From the NCBI RefSeq assembly GCF_005502275.1, contig NZ_SWLZ01000001.1:310001-374000 (forward strand): a stretch of DNA of 64,000 bases. Direction: 5' to 3'. The stretch comes from Robertmurraya siralis (GTDB taxonomy: Bacteria > Bacillota > Bacilli > Bacillales > Cytobacillaceae). The notes beneath the pieces were generated by a model, which saw nothing but the letters and a program-made list of their open reading frames with translations, made no database searches and was not told the DNA's origin. A program made the translations under genes and the position numbers. Of this stretch, positions 1-9,012 are shown one piece after another. The first letter of the stretch is position 1. The number at the start of each line of letters is the position of its first letter.

Positions 1-2
1 TC

Positions 3-2033
3 AATTATGTAAAGCATATGGTTTTTGTTATGAAGGTTGAAGAAGGTCCCCGATTTCAATACTTATTTGTTAATGAAATGGGGCTTCTTTATGCTGGGAT
101 ATCAGAAGAAGCGATTGGGAAATCAATGGAGGATGTTCTGCCATATGAACGCTACTTAAAAATAAAAAAGGCATATGATCGTGTTGTCATTTTAAATGAT
201 TCAGTTACTTATTCGGATCAAATCATGTTTCCGAATGGAAGCATGGGCTATACAGAATCCTTATTAACCCCAGTTCGGGATGAACATAATAAAATAAAAT
301 ATATTGTTGCTGTGACAAGGGATATTACAGAGTTGGTCGAAGAACGAAATCGGCTTATTAATGCAGAGCAAAAGTACCGATCTATCGTTGATCATACATT
401 AGATGGTGTATTTACTGTGTCGTTGGAAGGCAAGATTTTAGAAGTAAATCCTTCTGGCCAACTATTATTAGGGTATGCTGAAAAACAAATGACAAAACGC
501 TCTTTTTTTGATTTAATTCCTGATGCTGAGGTGCAAAAATTTATCGATTTATTTCAACAAACAGTCGAAGCTGGCGTTGCGTTGGAGTCACTTGATTGTC
601 GTTTGATTCATTCAAAAGGATACGGTATAACCACTCATATTAAGACAATTCCGATTGTCATCAATTCAAAAATTGAAGGTGTTTATGTCATCACAAGAGA
701 TATTTCTGAACATGCGAAAAATGCTGAAACCATTAAGTATATGGCTTTCCATGACCACCTAACAGGTCTATATAATCGTCGGGCTTTGTTAAACGATTTG
801 GAGCAAATGATTAAGGCAAATAAAAACAGAGGCATGTTTGCGCTCCTTTCTATCGACTTGGATCGCTTTAAATATTTGAATGATACGTTAGGACATCTAG
901 CCGGCGATCAAGTTTTGATTCAAGTTGCCGAGCGATTAAGTATATTTAATAATGACAATATTAAAGTTTATCGTCAGGGTGGAGATGAGTTCAGCATCCT
1001 TTTTGAGGGTTCAAGAAAGGAAATTACATCGTTAGCTCAAAAAATTCTTTCGCTTTTTACTAAATCCTTTTATCTTCATTATCAAGAATATTTTATCTCA
1101 CCAAGTATTGGAATTAGCATATATCCGCATGACGGAAAAAATGCTGAAACGATTATAAAAAATGCCGATGAGGCGCTGTTTCGTGTCAAAGAGAGAGGCA
1201 AGGCTCATTTTCAATTTTATAAAACAGAAATGAATTCCGTAGGTGCCCATATTGTTTCATTAGAAACCCATCTGAGAAAAGCTCTCGCAAAAGATGAATT
1301 TATGTTGTTTTACCAACCACAAGTGAGTCTAGCAACGGGCAAGGTCAAGAGTTTTGAAGCATTAATACGCTGGAATAGCAAAGAGTTAGGGATGATTTCA
1401 CCTGCCGATTTTATTCCTTTAGCGGAAGATACAGGTCTAATTATTCCGATCGGTAACTGGGTTATCGATACCGCGTGCAGGCAAATTAAGAAATGGTCGG
1501 AACTGGGCAAAAAAGGGATAAAAATTGCCATTAATATATCGCCAAAACAGTTTTTACAACCAAAGCTAGTCGAGACGATTAAAGAATCGATCCGGAAACA
1601 TAAGATTGAACCGTCGCTGTTAGAAATTGAAATAACGGAAGGTGCGATGCAGGATACGGCGGAGACTTCACCTATTCTTAATAGTTTAAAAGAACTCGGA
1701 GTAACCATATCAATTGACGACTTCGGAACAGGCTATTCATCATTAAATTATATTAAGCAATTCCCGATTGATGTTTTAAAAATTGACCAGTCATTTGTTC
1801 GAGATGTTATAAATAGTGAGAAGGATGCAGCAATTACCACAACTATCATCCATTTAGCCAATAGTCTCGGTATAGAAGTAGTGGCTGAAGGTATAGAAGA
1901 GAAGGAACAAGCTGAGTTTCTGATGAGAGCGAATTGCCATAAAGGTCAAGGATACTTATTCTCTAGCCCGATTAGTGCAACAGATGTTGAATTCAAAATC
2001 TTTAACGGCAATGAGGAAATGGTTATTTTTTAA
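3..2033 (+). CDS. PAS-PAS-GGDEF-EAL cyclic-di-GMP enzyme, 5' end outside window
   Basis: Probable bifunctional diguanylate cyclase/phosphodiesterase. Counting from the ATG at base 18, two PAS domains cover about residues 1-105 and 115-230. A GGDEF domain follows with an intact GGDEF motif at 321-325, then an EAL domain with EAL at 447-449 and DDFGTGYSS from 567. Both active-site signatures look complete, so either activity is possible. The frame stays open to the left edge, and the first PAS strand begins right at the ATG with no room for its N-terminal helix. I therefore think the real start lies upstream and a sensor or membrane region may be missing. The palindrome at 2047 follows the stop codon. 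The degenerate EAL protein YkuI is encoded nearby, so both likely act in c-di-GMP signalling. The family is certain; the direction of net activity is not. Confidence 0.9.
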   Translation, partial: NYVKHMVFVMKVEEGPRFQYLFVNEMGLLYAGISEEAIGKSMEDVLPYERYLKIKKAYDRVVILNDSVTYSDQIMFPNGSMGYTESLLTPVRDEHNKIKYIVAVTRDITELVEERNRLINAEQKYRSIVDHTLDGVFTVSLEGKILEVNPSGQLLLGYAEKQMTKRSFFDLIPDAEVQKFIDLFQQTVEAGVALESLDCRLIHSKGYGITTHIKTIPIVINSKIEGVYVITRDISEHAKNAETIKYMAFHDHLTGLYNRRALLNDLEQMIKANKNRGMFALLSIDLDRFKYLNDTLGHLAGDQVLIQVAERLSIFNNDNIKVYRQGGDEFSILFEGSRKEITSLAQKILSLFTKSFYLHYQEYFISPSIGISIYPHDGKNAETIIKNADEALFRVKERGKAHFQFYKTEMNSVGAHIVSLETHLRKALAKDEFMLFYQPQVSLATGKVKSFEALIRWNSKELGMISPADFIPLAEDTGLIIPIGNWVIDTACRQIKKWSELGKKGIKIAINISPKQFLQPKLVETIKESIRKHKIEPSLLEIEITEGAMQDTAETSPILNSLKELGVTISIDDFGTGYSSLNYIKQFPIDVLKIDQSFVRDVINSEKDAAITTTIIHLANSLGIEVVAEGIEEKEQAEFLMRANCHKGQGYLFSSPISATDVEFKIFNGNEEMVIF

Positions 2034-2046
2034 GAAGGCTCTGTTA

Positions 2047-2108
2047 TATGTCGGTGTTGATTTTGGGCTCATTTCACATGAAATGAGCCCAAAATCAACA
2101 CCGACATA
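2047..2108. repeat. Perfect 30-bp inverted repeat with 2-base loop
   Basis: The arms 2047-2076 and 2079-2108 are exact reverse complements around the loop CA. The arms are much longer than those of a normal intrinsic terminator and no T-run follows on either strand. It sits 14 bases past a stop codon, so it could still stop or stabilise the upstream transcript, or be a mobile-element relic. Confidence 0.9.
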
Positions 2109-2140
2109 GCTAAATAAAGGTGATGGAAAATTCAAAACGA

Positions 2141-2195
2141 GAAAGCTTGGCGAACACCCCGTGGAAAGCAAGTACTTGGAGTGGAAATCAATGAA
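2141..2195 (+). repeat. Decayed copy of a Bacillus intergenic repeat (copy A)
   Basis: The stretch reads like the widespread Bacillus dispersed repeat whose core is roughly CGCGGAAAGCGAGCGCCTGG followed by AGCGGAAATCAAC, but with many A/T substitutions (here CCCCGTGGAAAGCAAG, then TACTTGGAGTGGAAATCA). Its reverse complement aligns with the block at 39491-39535. The identification rests on memory of such repeats plus this internal match. The rest of 2034-2419 shows no gene. Confidence 0.5.
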
Positions 2196-2419
2196 TTTAC
2201 CCGCAATCTCGTGTGGGAATAACAAAAGACATCACTCTCGATGGCTTTTGTGGAAAAGCTGAATATCTTCATAAAAAAGCGCCGTGACTGAATCTTTAGC
2301 TCATGTTGTTCATACTTATGGCTCGATGTTAACATGGACATAATGCAGCAGGTGGAGACTAAAAACCTCCTATACTTTCAATAGATAGAAAGTCATCGCT
2401 ACTTGTAAAAACGACAGCA

Positions 2420-3289
2420 TTACTTACGGGAAAGAGTGAAAATCGTTAATTCAGGTACGGAGAGGAAGCGAAAGGGTAGTCTTGTTGTACCTAATCCTCT
2501 GTTTACATATAATGTTAAAGGCTTTTCTTCTCCAACCGTGTAAAATCCCTCATAGTATTTTTCACCATATGGCGGTTTGACTAATGCTCCAAGTAAAGGA
2601 ATTTGAATTTGCCCTCCATGACTATGACCGCTTAGTTGTAATTGGATATTAAACATTGCAGCGTTATCTGCAAGATCTGGGGCGTGGGACAATAAAATCT
2701 TGTATGCGTCATCAGGCACGTTGGCGAGTGCTGCACTAATATCAGGTTGACCAAGCATGGCATCATCAATGCCAAGAAGGTAGATGGAATTCTGGGCATT
2801 TTTTTCAATTTTGATTGAATCATTAAGAAGTAAAGTGAAATCAGACTCTTCCATAATTCTTTTAAAAATATCTGTTCCATATCCACCGTGGTCATGGTTT
2901 CCATATACAGCGTACTTCCCGAGTGGGGCCTTAAGCTTTTTTAAAATCGTGATCACACGTTCAAACTCTCCATATTTATTCGGCTCGTCTAATAAATCCC
3001 CTGTAAAAAAGAGAATATCCGGCTTGTGATGATTAATTTCCTCAACTAATTCTTGAAGCTGCTCTAATGTATATTGAAAACCTAAATGGGTATCACTGAA
3101 TTGGATAATTTTAATATTTTCAAAATCCGCAGGAATATCAAGATGAGAAATCTGATATTTATTGATTTTTAGCAGTTTAGGCTCTATCCTTCCAGCATAA
3201 GTATATCCGCCGACTGACAATCCAATTGTCGTTAGTAATGTACCGAAAAATCTTTTCAAAAAAGATCTTCTTGAAACTTTTTTGGGCAT
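2420..3289 (-). CDS. ykuE: Tat-exported metallophosphoesterase YkuE
   Basis: Calcineurin-like phosphoesterase of about 289 residues, close to the length of B. subtilis YkuE. The N-terminus carries a twin-arginine signal (SRRSFLKRF, then a hydrophobic stretch), so the folded protein should be exported by the Tat pathway to the cell surface. The metal-binding motifs appear in order: SDTHLG, TGDLLD, GNHDHGG, a lone histidine in LSHAPD, and GHSHGGQ. I chose the ATG just before the twin-arginine motif. The frame is open for 32 more codons to a TTG at 3385, but that would bury the signal, and no clear ribosome binding site marks either start. The natural substrate is unknown. It is not in an operon with its neighbours. 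Confidence 0.88.
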   Translation of the reverse strand: MPKKVSRRSFLKRFFGTLLTTIGLSVGGYTYAGRIEPKLLKINKYQISHLDIPADFENIKIIQFSDTHLGFQYTLEQLQELVEEINHHKPDILFFTGDLLDEPNKYGEFERVITILKKLKAPLGKYAVYGNHDHGGYGTDIFKRIMEESDFTLLLNDSIKIEKNAQNSIYLLGIDDAMLGQPDISAALANVPDDAYKILLSHAPDLADNAAMFNIQLQLSGHSHGGQIQIPLLGALVKPPYGEKYYEGFYTVGEEKPLTLYVNRGLGTTRLPFRFLSVPELTIFTLSRK

Positions 3290-3717
3290 TTTCTTTACCA
3301 ACCTAACTTTAAAAATTCCGCTCTCTCTACCATGAAATAAAAATCCATTTATTGTCTTTTTTTTGAATGTTGGGACTGTCCTCAATCATATGATTGAATC
3401 ATGATAGGTAATACTCAATAATGTAATAAACACGATGTTTTTTCATGCTTGTATAGTTAATACTATCAAATAATAAGAAGAAAAAGAAGGATGTTTATCT
3501 TTGGAAGGAAGGAAAAATTCGTTATTTGAAATAAAATGAATGACATTAATAATACTGTAGCTTAAGCTGAACGGGAAATAAAAATGGGGGATGAAAATAT
3601 TTAAGAATAACTTGCTAAAGTGCTGGCTTTTTCTTTGCTTTTGTACATTGTGAAATCAACTTTGTTACATGATATAATTTTTAAAAGCAATAGTTTACTT
3701 TGATAGGAGGGATGTAA
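3290..3717. other. Intergenic region between ykuE and ykuI
   Basis: Divergent, AT-rich region with no credible gene. A TATAAT at 3673-3678 lies 39 bases before the ykuI start. The best upstream hexamer, TTGTGA at 3648, leaves a long 19-base spacer, so this is only a candidate ykuI promoter. A strong ribosome binding site (GGAGG) precedes ykuI. Confidence 0.35.
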
Positions 3718-4932
3718 ATGGATGCATTGGATATTTTAACCGATCTTGAAAATGTCATTCCATTCTTCCAACCGATATTCAGTGCTGATGAACATCGTGT
3801 AATAGGGTATGAGGTATTAGGCCGATTTAAAACTGACGATGATCATATTAGCCTTGGTCCTTATTTTCTTGATGAGGGTATTCCTGAGGAATATCGCTTA
3901 GAGCTTGACAATACAGTTTTAAGAAAAGCCCTTCAACAGGCAACAGCACTTGATGACGATGTTCTTCTTTTTATTAATCGGGATGCCGATTTATTATTAT
4001 ATGATGAAAATGAAGAGTTACTTCATCTTTTACTAGAATTTGGCGAGAAAGGAGTCAAAATCGAAAGGGTGGTTATTGAAATTTCTTTCAATAACCATTT
4101 AGATGATGCTGAAAGAATTGGTCATTTAATTAACTATTACAAAACTTATGGCATTAAAATTGCCTTTGACAAACTCGGAGATAGTAGTCATCAAATTGAC
4201 CTCATTGGTCTGATTTCGCCTACTATTCTAAAAGTTGATTTGCAGGCTTTAAGATCAACAAGGCTCGCCTCAAGCTTTCAAGATATTATTTATTCTTACT
4301 CACTTTTAGCAAGAAAGATTGGAGCAACCCTTTTATTCGAGAATATTGAGATGGTCTATCAGCTTCAATATGCATGGAAAAATGGGGGGAGGTATTATCA
4401 AGGTTATTATTTGCAAAAACCGCATTCTCAATTCGTTGACCGGGATATACTGAAGGAACAATTGAAAAATGAATGTCAGCAATTTATTGATAGTGAAAAG
4501 AAAAAACTGGCGGCCCTGTTTGAACAAACGGAGAAGTTCCAAAGTGTTGTTTCTGAGTTATTGCAAAAATATCGTAAAATAGAAAAATATGAGGAGTTAT
4601 TAATGGTTTTGGGAAAGGAAATGGAGAACTTTGCTTTTAGAATGTATATTTGTGATGAAAACGGTTTTCAACTCTCTCCCAACCTTTTCAAAACTCAAAA
4701 TGAATGGCTTGTACAACGTGAGTATGTCTATAAAAATTGGAGTTGGAGACCGTACTTTCTTGAAAATATTTTGAAAATGAGTAAAGAAAAAAAGGGAATT
4801 CTGTCGGATTTATATAGTGACATTGAGACTGGGGAAAACGTGCGAACATTTTCTTATCCATTGAAAGATAAGCAGTTTTTATTTATAGATATATCTTATG
4901 AGTTCATTTTAGAGCATCTTGAATTGCTGTAA
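3718..4932 (+). CDS. ykuI: YkuI, degenerate EAL-domain c-di-GMP-binding protein
   Basis: 404 residues, matching the roughly 407 of B. subtilis YkuI. An EAL fold fills about the first 245 residues, but the signature EAL is replaced by EVLGRF and the usual DDFGTGYSS loop reads FDKLGDSSHQ. The C-terminal half (about 250-404) corresponds to the PAS-like YkuI_C domain. In B. subtilis the protein binds c-di-GMP but shows no clear hydrolysis, and the altered motifs here agree with a receptor rather than an enzyme. The start has a strong GGAGG site seven bases upstream. It is cytosolic, with no signal or membrane segment. Confidence 0.9.
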   Translation: MDALDILTDLENVIPFFQPIFSADEHRVIGYEVLGRFKTDDDHISLGPYFLDEGIPEEYRLELDNTVLRKALQQATALDDDVLLFINRDADLLLYDENEELLHLLLEFGEKGVKIERVVIEISFNNHLDDAERIGHLINYYKTYGIKIAFDKLGDSSHQIDLIGLISPTILKVDLQALRSTRLASSFQDIIYSYSLLARKIGATLLFENIEMVYQLQYAWKNGGRYYQGYYLQKPHSQFVDRDILKEQLKNECQQFIDSEKKKLAALFEQTEKFQSVVSELLQKYRKIEKYEELLMVLGKEMENFAFRMYICDENGFQLSPNLFKTQNEWLVQREYVYKNWSWRPYFLENILKMSKEKKGILSDLYSDIETGENVRTFSYPLKDKQFLFIDISYEFILEHLELL

Positions 4933-5009
4933 ATTGGTAAAGAGGAGTCGAATAATCCCTTGCCTTTAGAGGGAATGTAAGAGTAATACATTCTGTAAGG
5001 GTGAGAATA

Positions 5010-5243
5010 TTGACAACTTATATGCTTGTTTTGACGATTATTGCCGTTGCAATCGTTCTTTTTGCTTTAGGGTACACATTGGCGGTGACAAAAACTCAAA
5101 AAAGATTGAAGGGTGAGTTGGACACATCCATTCCCGGCAAAGTTCAAGAAGGAATATATCAACGCAACCCGGTCTTTATCACTTTTTTTGCTTTTGCAGT
5201 TTTAGTTCTATTGTTAATTATTTTTACAGCAATTTATTGGTAA
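5010..5243 (+). CDS. Small two-helix membrane protein, unknown
   Basis: About 77 residues with a hydrophobic helix near each end and a polar middle (TKTQKRLKGELDTSIPG). I do not recognise the family. I prefer the TTG at 5010 because AAGGGTGAG lies just upstream. A GTG at 5001 would add three residues but leave no ribosome binding site. It starts 77 bases after ykuI on the same strand and is closed by a strong terminator at 5254, so it may be the last gene of the ykuI transcript. It could be an accessory membrane peptide. Confidence 0.6.
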   Translation: MTTYMLVLTIIAVAIVLFALGYTLAVTKTQKRLKGELDTSIPGKVQEGIYQRNPVFITFFAFAVLVLLLIIFTAIYW

Positions 5244-5253
5244 ATTGGTGCTG

Positions 5254-5297
5254 ACTATAGACAAACTCACTAACAATCGAGTTTGTCTATAGTTTTT
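5254..5297 (+). terminator. Intrinsic terminator, repeat-like hairpin
   Basis: Perfect 15-bp arms (5254-5268 and 5279-5293) followed by a T-run. The arm core TAGACAAACTC recurs in the hairpin at 31992-32034. Confidence 0.85.
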
Positions 5298-5383
5298 AGT
5301 TGCATGTCTACTTTTTGATGTGTTCATTGGAAAAATTAGTCTTGTTTGTTTTTAATTAATGGTCGTACATGATGAAATGTTAT

Positions 5384-5626
5384 TTATGATTCAATCGCCA
5401 ATGCTTTTTTTAGCCTGTCAATTTCAAAACCTGTAATCACAGTATCATTGTTGATGACAAAGGTAGGAGTTGAGTATGATTGATACTTGTTGAGTAAGTC
5501 ATTGCGAGCCTTGCTGTCCTTTTTTATATCTTTAAGTTCAAATGTAAAGCCATATTCTTGTAAAAAAAGTTTAGCTATTTCACATGATGGACAATCCGGC
5601 TGAGTATAAATTGTAATCTTTGTCAA
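5384..5626 (-). CDS. Glutaredoxin/NrdH-like redox protein
   Basis: 80-residue thioredoxin-fold protein. The redox motif CPSC lies at about residues 11-14, the cis-proline segment is TPTFV at about 53-57, and a GF motif (TGFEIDRL) follows, as in glutaredoxin-like proteins. It probably reduces disulfides in the cytosol, but the partner is unknown. The start is a TTG with GGAGGAA eight bases upstream. It stands alone, convergent with the terminator at 5254, so the context gives no hint of its substrate. Confidence 0.8.
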   Translation of the reverse strand: MTKITIYTQPDCPSCEIAKLFLQEYGFTFELKDIKKDSKARNDLLNKYQSYSTPTFVINNDTVITGFEIDRLKKALAIES

Positions 5627-6040
5627 TATATGTTCCTCCGCTTACATTTTGATAAATTAATTATAACGCGGTACCGTCCGTTCTGGTAGTAAACAGCATT
5701 GAGATGTAAAATGAACAAATCGACTATTGTTATTCCTGCAGACTTAAAACTATTAATCTTAAAAAAGAAGACTAGTGAAATAAGTACTGCATAAAATTTT
5801 GACTAGAAGAAGTATCCATCTAACTTTCAAGATTGCCTTCTGATGGAGCAGGTTAAGCAAACGGAACTCTTTTAAGTGTTGATAGTGATTTGGCGGTATA
5901 ATATCCATAAAAGAGAACTGGTTCATCTTTGTTCATTTGATCAAGCATTGCAAAACTGATGCAGACTTTTATCAGTTGTGAAACAGTTACAAGTTAACCG
6001 TTTTGAAACCAGTTCCAAATCATTAGAAGGGGGTTTTATT
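5627..6040. other. Intergenic region before the orphan BtuF-like gene
   Basis: No gene longer than a few dozen codons and no riboswitch consensus that I could find; I looked for a B12 box because of the downstream gene. The open frame from 5978 belongs to the next gene's frame but lacks a ribosome binding site. Confidence 0.4.
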
Positions 6041-6829
6041 GTGCTGAAAAGAATGGAAGACCATCTTCAAAGAAAGATTGAATTTGAGTATCCTCCTAGA
6101 AGAATTGTGTCGCTTTGTCCTGCAATTACGGAAACTCTATATGCCCTAGGGTTAGAAAGCGAAATAGTAGGGCGAACCCGCTATTGTATTTTCCCAAAAG
6201 ACAAAGTGGAACAAGCAATGATTGTCGGAGGTACAAAAGATATTGAGATGGAAATGGTAAGAAAATTAAACCCTGACCTTATCATTGCAGAAAAAGAAGA
6301 GAATACGAAGGAGATTGTTGAGCTATTGGAATACAACTTTCCCGTATTTGTTGCTGAGGTGCGTTCGATTACTGAATCATACAGGATGATAAAAGATATG
6401 GGAATCATAACAAATCACGAAAATAATGCGCAATGCCTTATAGACTCCATAAAAAAGGAGTTTATGACACTGCCGAAGATTACTGGGAAAAGAGCGGCAT
6501 ATGTTATTTGGAGAAATCCATATATGGTTGTTGGGGGCAACACATATATAAACTCTGTATTGGAAGAAATGGGATTTCAAAATCCATTTGCAATTTCTCC
6601 TCAAAGATATCCTTCAATTACAAAAGAAGAGTTTCAAGAAAGTCAGCTAGATTACATTTTTCTCGCCACAGAACCGTTTCATTTTAAGGAGAAGCATAAA
6701 CAAGAATTTTTAGAATTTTTACCAGATGCAGTGCCGTTAATTGTCGATGGAGAAATGTTCTGGTATGGAGCTAAAATGAAAGAAGCAGCGAATTATTTTA
6801 AAGGAAGAATGGTAAGTGAGTGCTGCTAA
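6041..6829 (+). CDS. Orphan cobalamin-binding-protein-like (BtuF fold) protein without signal peptide
   Basis: 262 residues resembling the substrate-binding component of B12/iron-siderophore importers. The fold starts at PRRIVSLCPAITETLYALG and continues with RTRYC and NPDLIIA. Unlike importer subunits it has no signal peptide or lipobox, so it is probably cytosolic. No permease or ATPase gene lies nearby. The GTG start at 6041 has AGAAGGGGG seven bases upstream; the frame extends to 5978 without one. Such solitary proteins are common in bacilli but their role is unclear. They may bind a corrinoid or another ligand inside the cell. A hairpin at 6855 follows it. Confidence 0.75.
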   Translation: MLKRMEDHLQRKIEFEYPPRRIVSLCPAITETLYALGLESEIVGRTRYCIFPKDKVEQAMIVGGTKDIEMEMVRKLNPDLIIAEKEENTKEIVELLEYNFPVFVAEVRSITESYRMIKDMGIITNHENNAQCLIDSIKKEFMTLPKITGKRAAYVIWRNPYMVVGGNTYINSVLEEMGFQNPFAISPQRYPSITKEEFQESQLDYIFLATEPFHFKEKHKQEFLEFLPDAVPLIVDGEMFWYGAKMKEAANYFKGRMVSECC

Positions 6830-6854
6830 ATTAGCAAAGGATAACATCAATAAA

Positions 6855-6882
6855 AAAGCATGGAACATAGGAGCCATGCTTT
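6855..6882. terminator. Hairpin between convergent genes
   Basis: Arms AAAGCATGG and CCATGCTTT, with an A-run on the left giving a T-run for the minus-strand transcript. Its right arm touches the minus gene's stop codon. Confidence 0.75.
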
Positions 6883-7829
6883 CACTTGTTCTTTCTGAAG
6901 AGATAATCAATTAATCCCATTGCACATACCTCAAGATCAAGTGCGAGAATATCGTATATTTCATGTTCTCTAGGTATATTTAAGTTGTCTAAATGAGAGG
7001 AAACTAATTGAAAGAGTCCTACTTTTGTTACATCTATCATTTCTTCAGGAGTACCCCCATTTTTAAAGGCGGCAGCGGCCACATCAACGAAGGGTTTAAT
7101 CCAACTGAGCACTTGTTTATAGACTTCTTTTGGGTTATCGGACATTCCATAATGGCCAAAAAAGATATAGTCTAAGTTCATTGATTTGTATAATTCAATC
7201 GATTGTTCCATTTTATCAGGATCAAAATTTGAAGGAGTCGTAGTTGGAAGGTAGAACTCTATCTCTTTTTTTAGTTGATAATAAATTCCCGCTGTATCTC
7301 CGGTGAACATTCCATTCCATTTTGGATGATAAATGCTAAAGTGGTGATTTGCGTGTCCTGGCGTATGATAGAACGTAAGGGTACAATCCTCGGATATGTG
7401 TAATTTGTCTCCATTGTCCATCGAAATTAATTGTTCTTCAGGAATTGGGACAATCGGATGAAAGAAGGTGTCGAACTTTTCGCGGTAGACTGCTTTTGCG
7501 CCAGCGATTAACCGGGAAGGATCAGCTAAATGTCTTTTTCCTTTAGGATGGACAATAACTTTTGCATTAGGGCAATGATGTAAAAGGAGACCTGCACCAC
7601 CTGCATGATCAAGGTGAATATGGGTTACAATGATGTATTTCAGATCTTTTGGGGAAAGCCCTAGACTTTTCAAACCATTGATAATATGTGGAACAGAGGG
7701 ACTGGCACTTGTTTCAATAATTGTTAATTCCCGTTCAAGTAAAACGTAGGAGCCAGTTCTTTCTTTTATATTGAGATCAAGCGCGTCAATTAAATATAGG
7801 TTCTCAAAAAGCTTTTCAACAGTGCTCAA
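6882..7829 (-). CDS. MBL-fold metallo-hydrolase
   Basis: 315-residue metallo-beta-lactamase-fold protein. The metal-binding motif is THIHLDHAGG at about residues 70-79, followed by a histidine in HTPGHANHH and the aspartate in GMFTGDTAG. A histidine in FFGHYG near 220 completes the site. The C-terminal 80 residues are helical. The TTG start has GGAGGAA upstream. The family covers lactonases, glyoxalase II-like and other hydrolases; nothing in the sequence fixes the substrate. It is transcribed alone, divergent from ykuJ. Confidence 0.8.
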   Translation of the reverse strand: MSTVEKLFENLYLIDALDLNIKERTGSYVLLERELTIIETSASPSVPHIINGLKSLGLSPKDLKYIIVTHIHLDHAGGAGLLLHHCPNAKVIVHPKGKRHLADPSRLIAGAKAVYREKFDTFFHPIVPIPEEQLISMDNGDKLHISEDCTLTFYHTPGHANHHFSIYHPKWNGMFTGDTAGIYYQLKKEIEFYLPTTTPSNFDPDKMEQSIELYKSMNLDYIFFGHYGMSDNPKEVYKQVLSWIKPFVDVAAAAFKNGGTPEEMIDVTKVGLFQLVSSHLDNLNIPREHEIYDILALDLEVCAMGLIDYLFRKNK

Positions 7830-8021
7830 AAAAATTCCTCCATTTCATACCTTTTTCTTGTACAAACCTATGTCTTATTTTATGCTGTTAATATTGGCAT
7901 GTAAAGATAATAACTTGAATTTTCTGAAATTATTACTTATGGATAGAAACATGTCAAAAGAGAAACCTAAGGATAAAGCGGAATGCATATCATACATGGT
8001 TTTTGTGAAAGGAGAGGAAAC

Positions 8022-8258
8022 ATGTCACAGCTACAAGGTATCATCACACGTTTAAAAAGTCTTCAAGAACAAGGTGGCGCTGGAGAATCAGCGCAACGCT
8101 TTTTTGAAGTAAATGGCGAAAGAAAGTGTCAGGTTACATATCACCCCAAAACAGAAACGTTTGAGCTCGAGGTATATAATGAGAAAGAAAAGCCTAAGCG
8201 TTATCAATTTGACAATATTGATATGATTACGATTGAAATTTTTGACCTGATACAGTAA
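8022..8258 (+). CDS. ykuJ: YkuJ, small conserved protein
   Basis: 78 residues, matching B. subtilis YkuJ (79). No membrane segment or signal. It begins MSQLQGIITRLK and ends in an acidic strand-rich part. The ATG at 8022 has AAAGGAGAGG directly upstream; an in-frame ATG at 7983 does not. ykzF follows after five bases, so the two are probably cotranscribed. In B. subtilis ykuK lies between them, but here it is absent. Function unknown. Confidence 0.88.
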   Translation: MSQLQGIITRLKSLQEQGGAGESAQRFFEVNGERKCQVTYHPKTETFELEVYNEKEKPKRYQFDNIDMITIEIFDLIQ

Positions 8259-8263
8259 GTGAA

Positions 8264-8461
8264 ATGGACTTATTGAAAAAGCTGAATAATGATCAATTTG
8301 AAGAGGAGCGATCACGTTTGTTGCCAACAGTTAAATGCCCAAAATGTTCTTACATTGCAGAAATGAATCATGTTTTAACAGCGCAATCGAATCAAAATGT
8401 CATTTATAAGTGTCCGCAATGTCATTATGAAGTGCGAAATATTCATACGAGCAAAGGCTAA
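8264..8461 (+). CDS. ykzF: YkzF-like zinc-ribbon protein
   Basis: 65 residues with two CPxC knuckles (CPKC and CPQC, about 26 residues apart) forming a likely zinc ribbon. Position between ykuJ and ykuL/darB and length match B. subtilis ykzF. The ribosome binding site is weak, suggesting translational coupling to ykuJ. Function unknown; small zinc ribbons often bind nucleic acid or ribosomes. Confidence 0.75.
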   Translation: MDLLKKLNNDQFEEERSRLLPTVKCPKCSYIAEMNHVLTAQSNQNVIYKCPQCHYEVRNIHTSKG

Positions 8462-8568
8462 TTGAATTTTATGCATTTTATCGTGTTCCAGGGTGTTCTA
8501 TGAAGCATCACTGCTGAAACTGTGATAGAATAAAATAGAATGAAAACATTTACGAGGAGTTTTCGACT

Positions 8569-9012
8569 ATGATAGATCTTCACAGTGGAGAGTTTTTGGA
8601 GATTAATATTAAAGATTTGATGATTCCTTCTGAACGGGTTGCCCATGTACAGGTAAAAAATAGCTTGGAGCACGCTTTATTAGTTCTTACTAAAAGTGGG
8701 TATTCGGCAATACCTGTATTAGATCCGCAGTACAAGCTGCAGGGTCTTATTAGTACCCCCTTGATTATGGAGTCAATACTCGGGCTTGAAAGAATTGAAT
8801 TTGAACTATTGGAGAAACAACGTGTCGAAGGTGTTATGAATCGAGAAATTCCAAGAATTGCAATTGATTCGGATATCAAATCCTGTTTGACGTTGTTGAT
8901 TGATCATCCTTTTCTGTGTGTGGAAAGTGACGAAGGATTTTTTGAAGGGATTTTAACAAGAAGATCGGTATTAATGCAATTAAATCAATATACTTCTTCC
9001 AGAACAGTGTGA
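8569..9012 (+). CDS. darB: DarB (YkuL/CbpB), c-di-AMP-binding CBS-domain protein
   Basis: 147 residues made of two CBS domains (about 15-70 and 80-140). Position after ykzF and length match B. subtilis YkuL, now DarB. The published role is that DarB binds c-di-AMP; the unliganded form activates the stringent-response enzyme Rel and stimulates pyruvate carboxylase PycA. The pycA gene lies at 46 kb in this window. The ribosome binding site ACGAGGAG precedes the ATG. The identity is inferred from family and order; c-di-AMP contacts were not checked residue by residue. Confidence 0.85.
   Translation: MIDLHSGEFLEINIKDLMIPSERVAHVQVKNSLEHALLVLTKSGYSAIPVLDPQYKLQGLISTPLIMESILGLERIEFELLEKQRVEGVMNREIPRIAIDSDIKSCLTLLIDHPFLCVESDEGFFEGILTRRSVLMQLNQYTSSRTV

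Noticed and set aside
2132-2341. Minus-strand frames overlapping the palindrome and repeat
   Set aside because: No ribosome binding site, no recognisable family; explained by the repeat.
5627-6040. Cobalamin riboswitch before the BtuF-like gene
   Set aside because: No B12-box or matching helices could be found.
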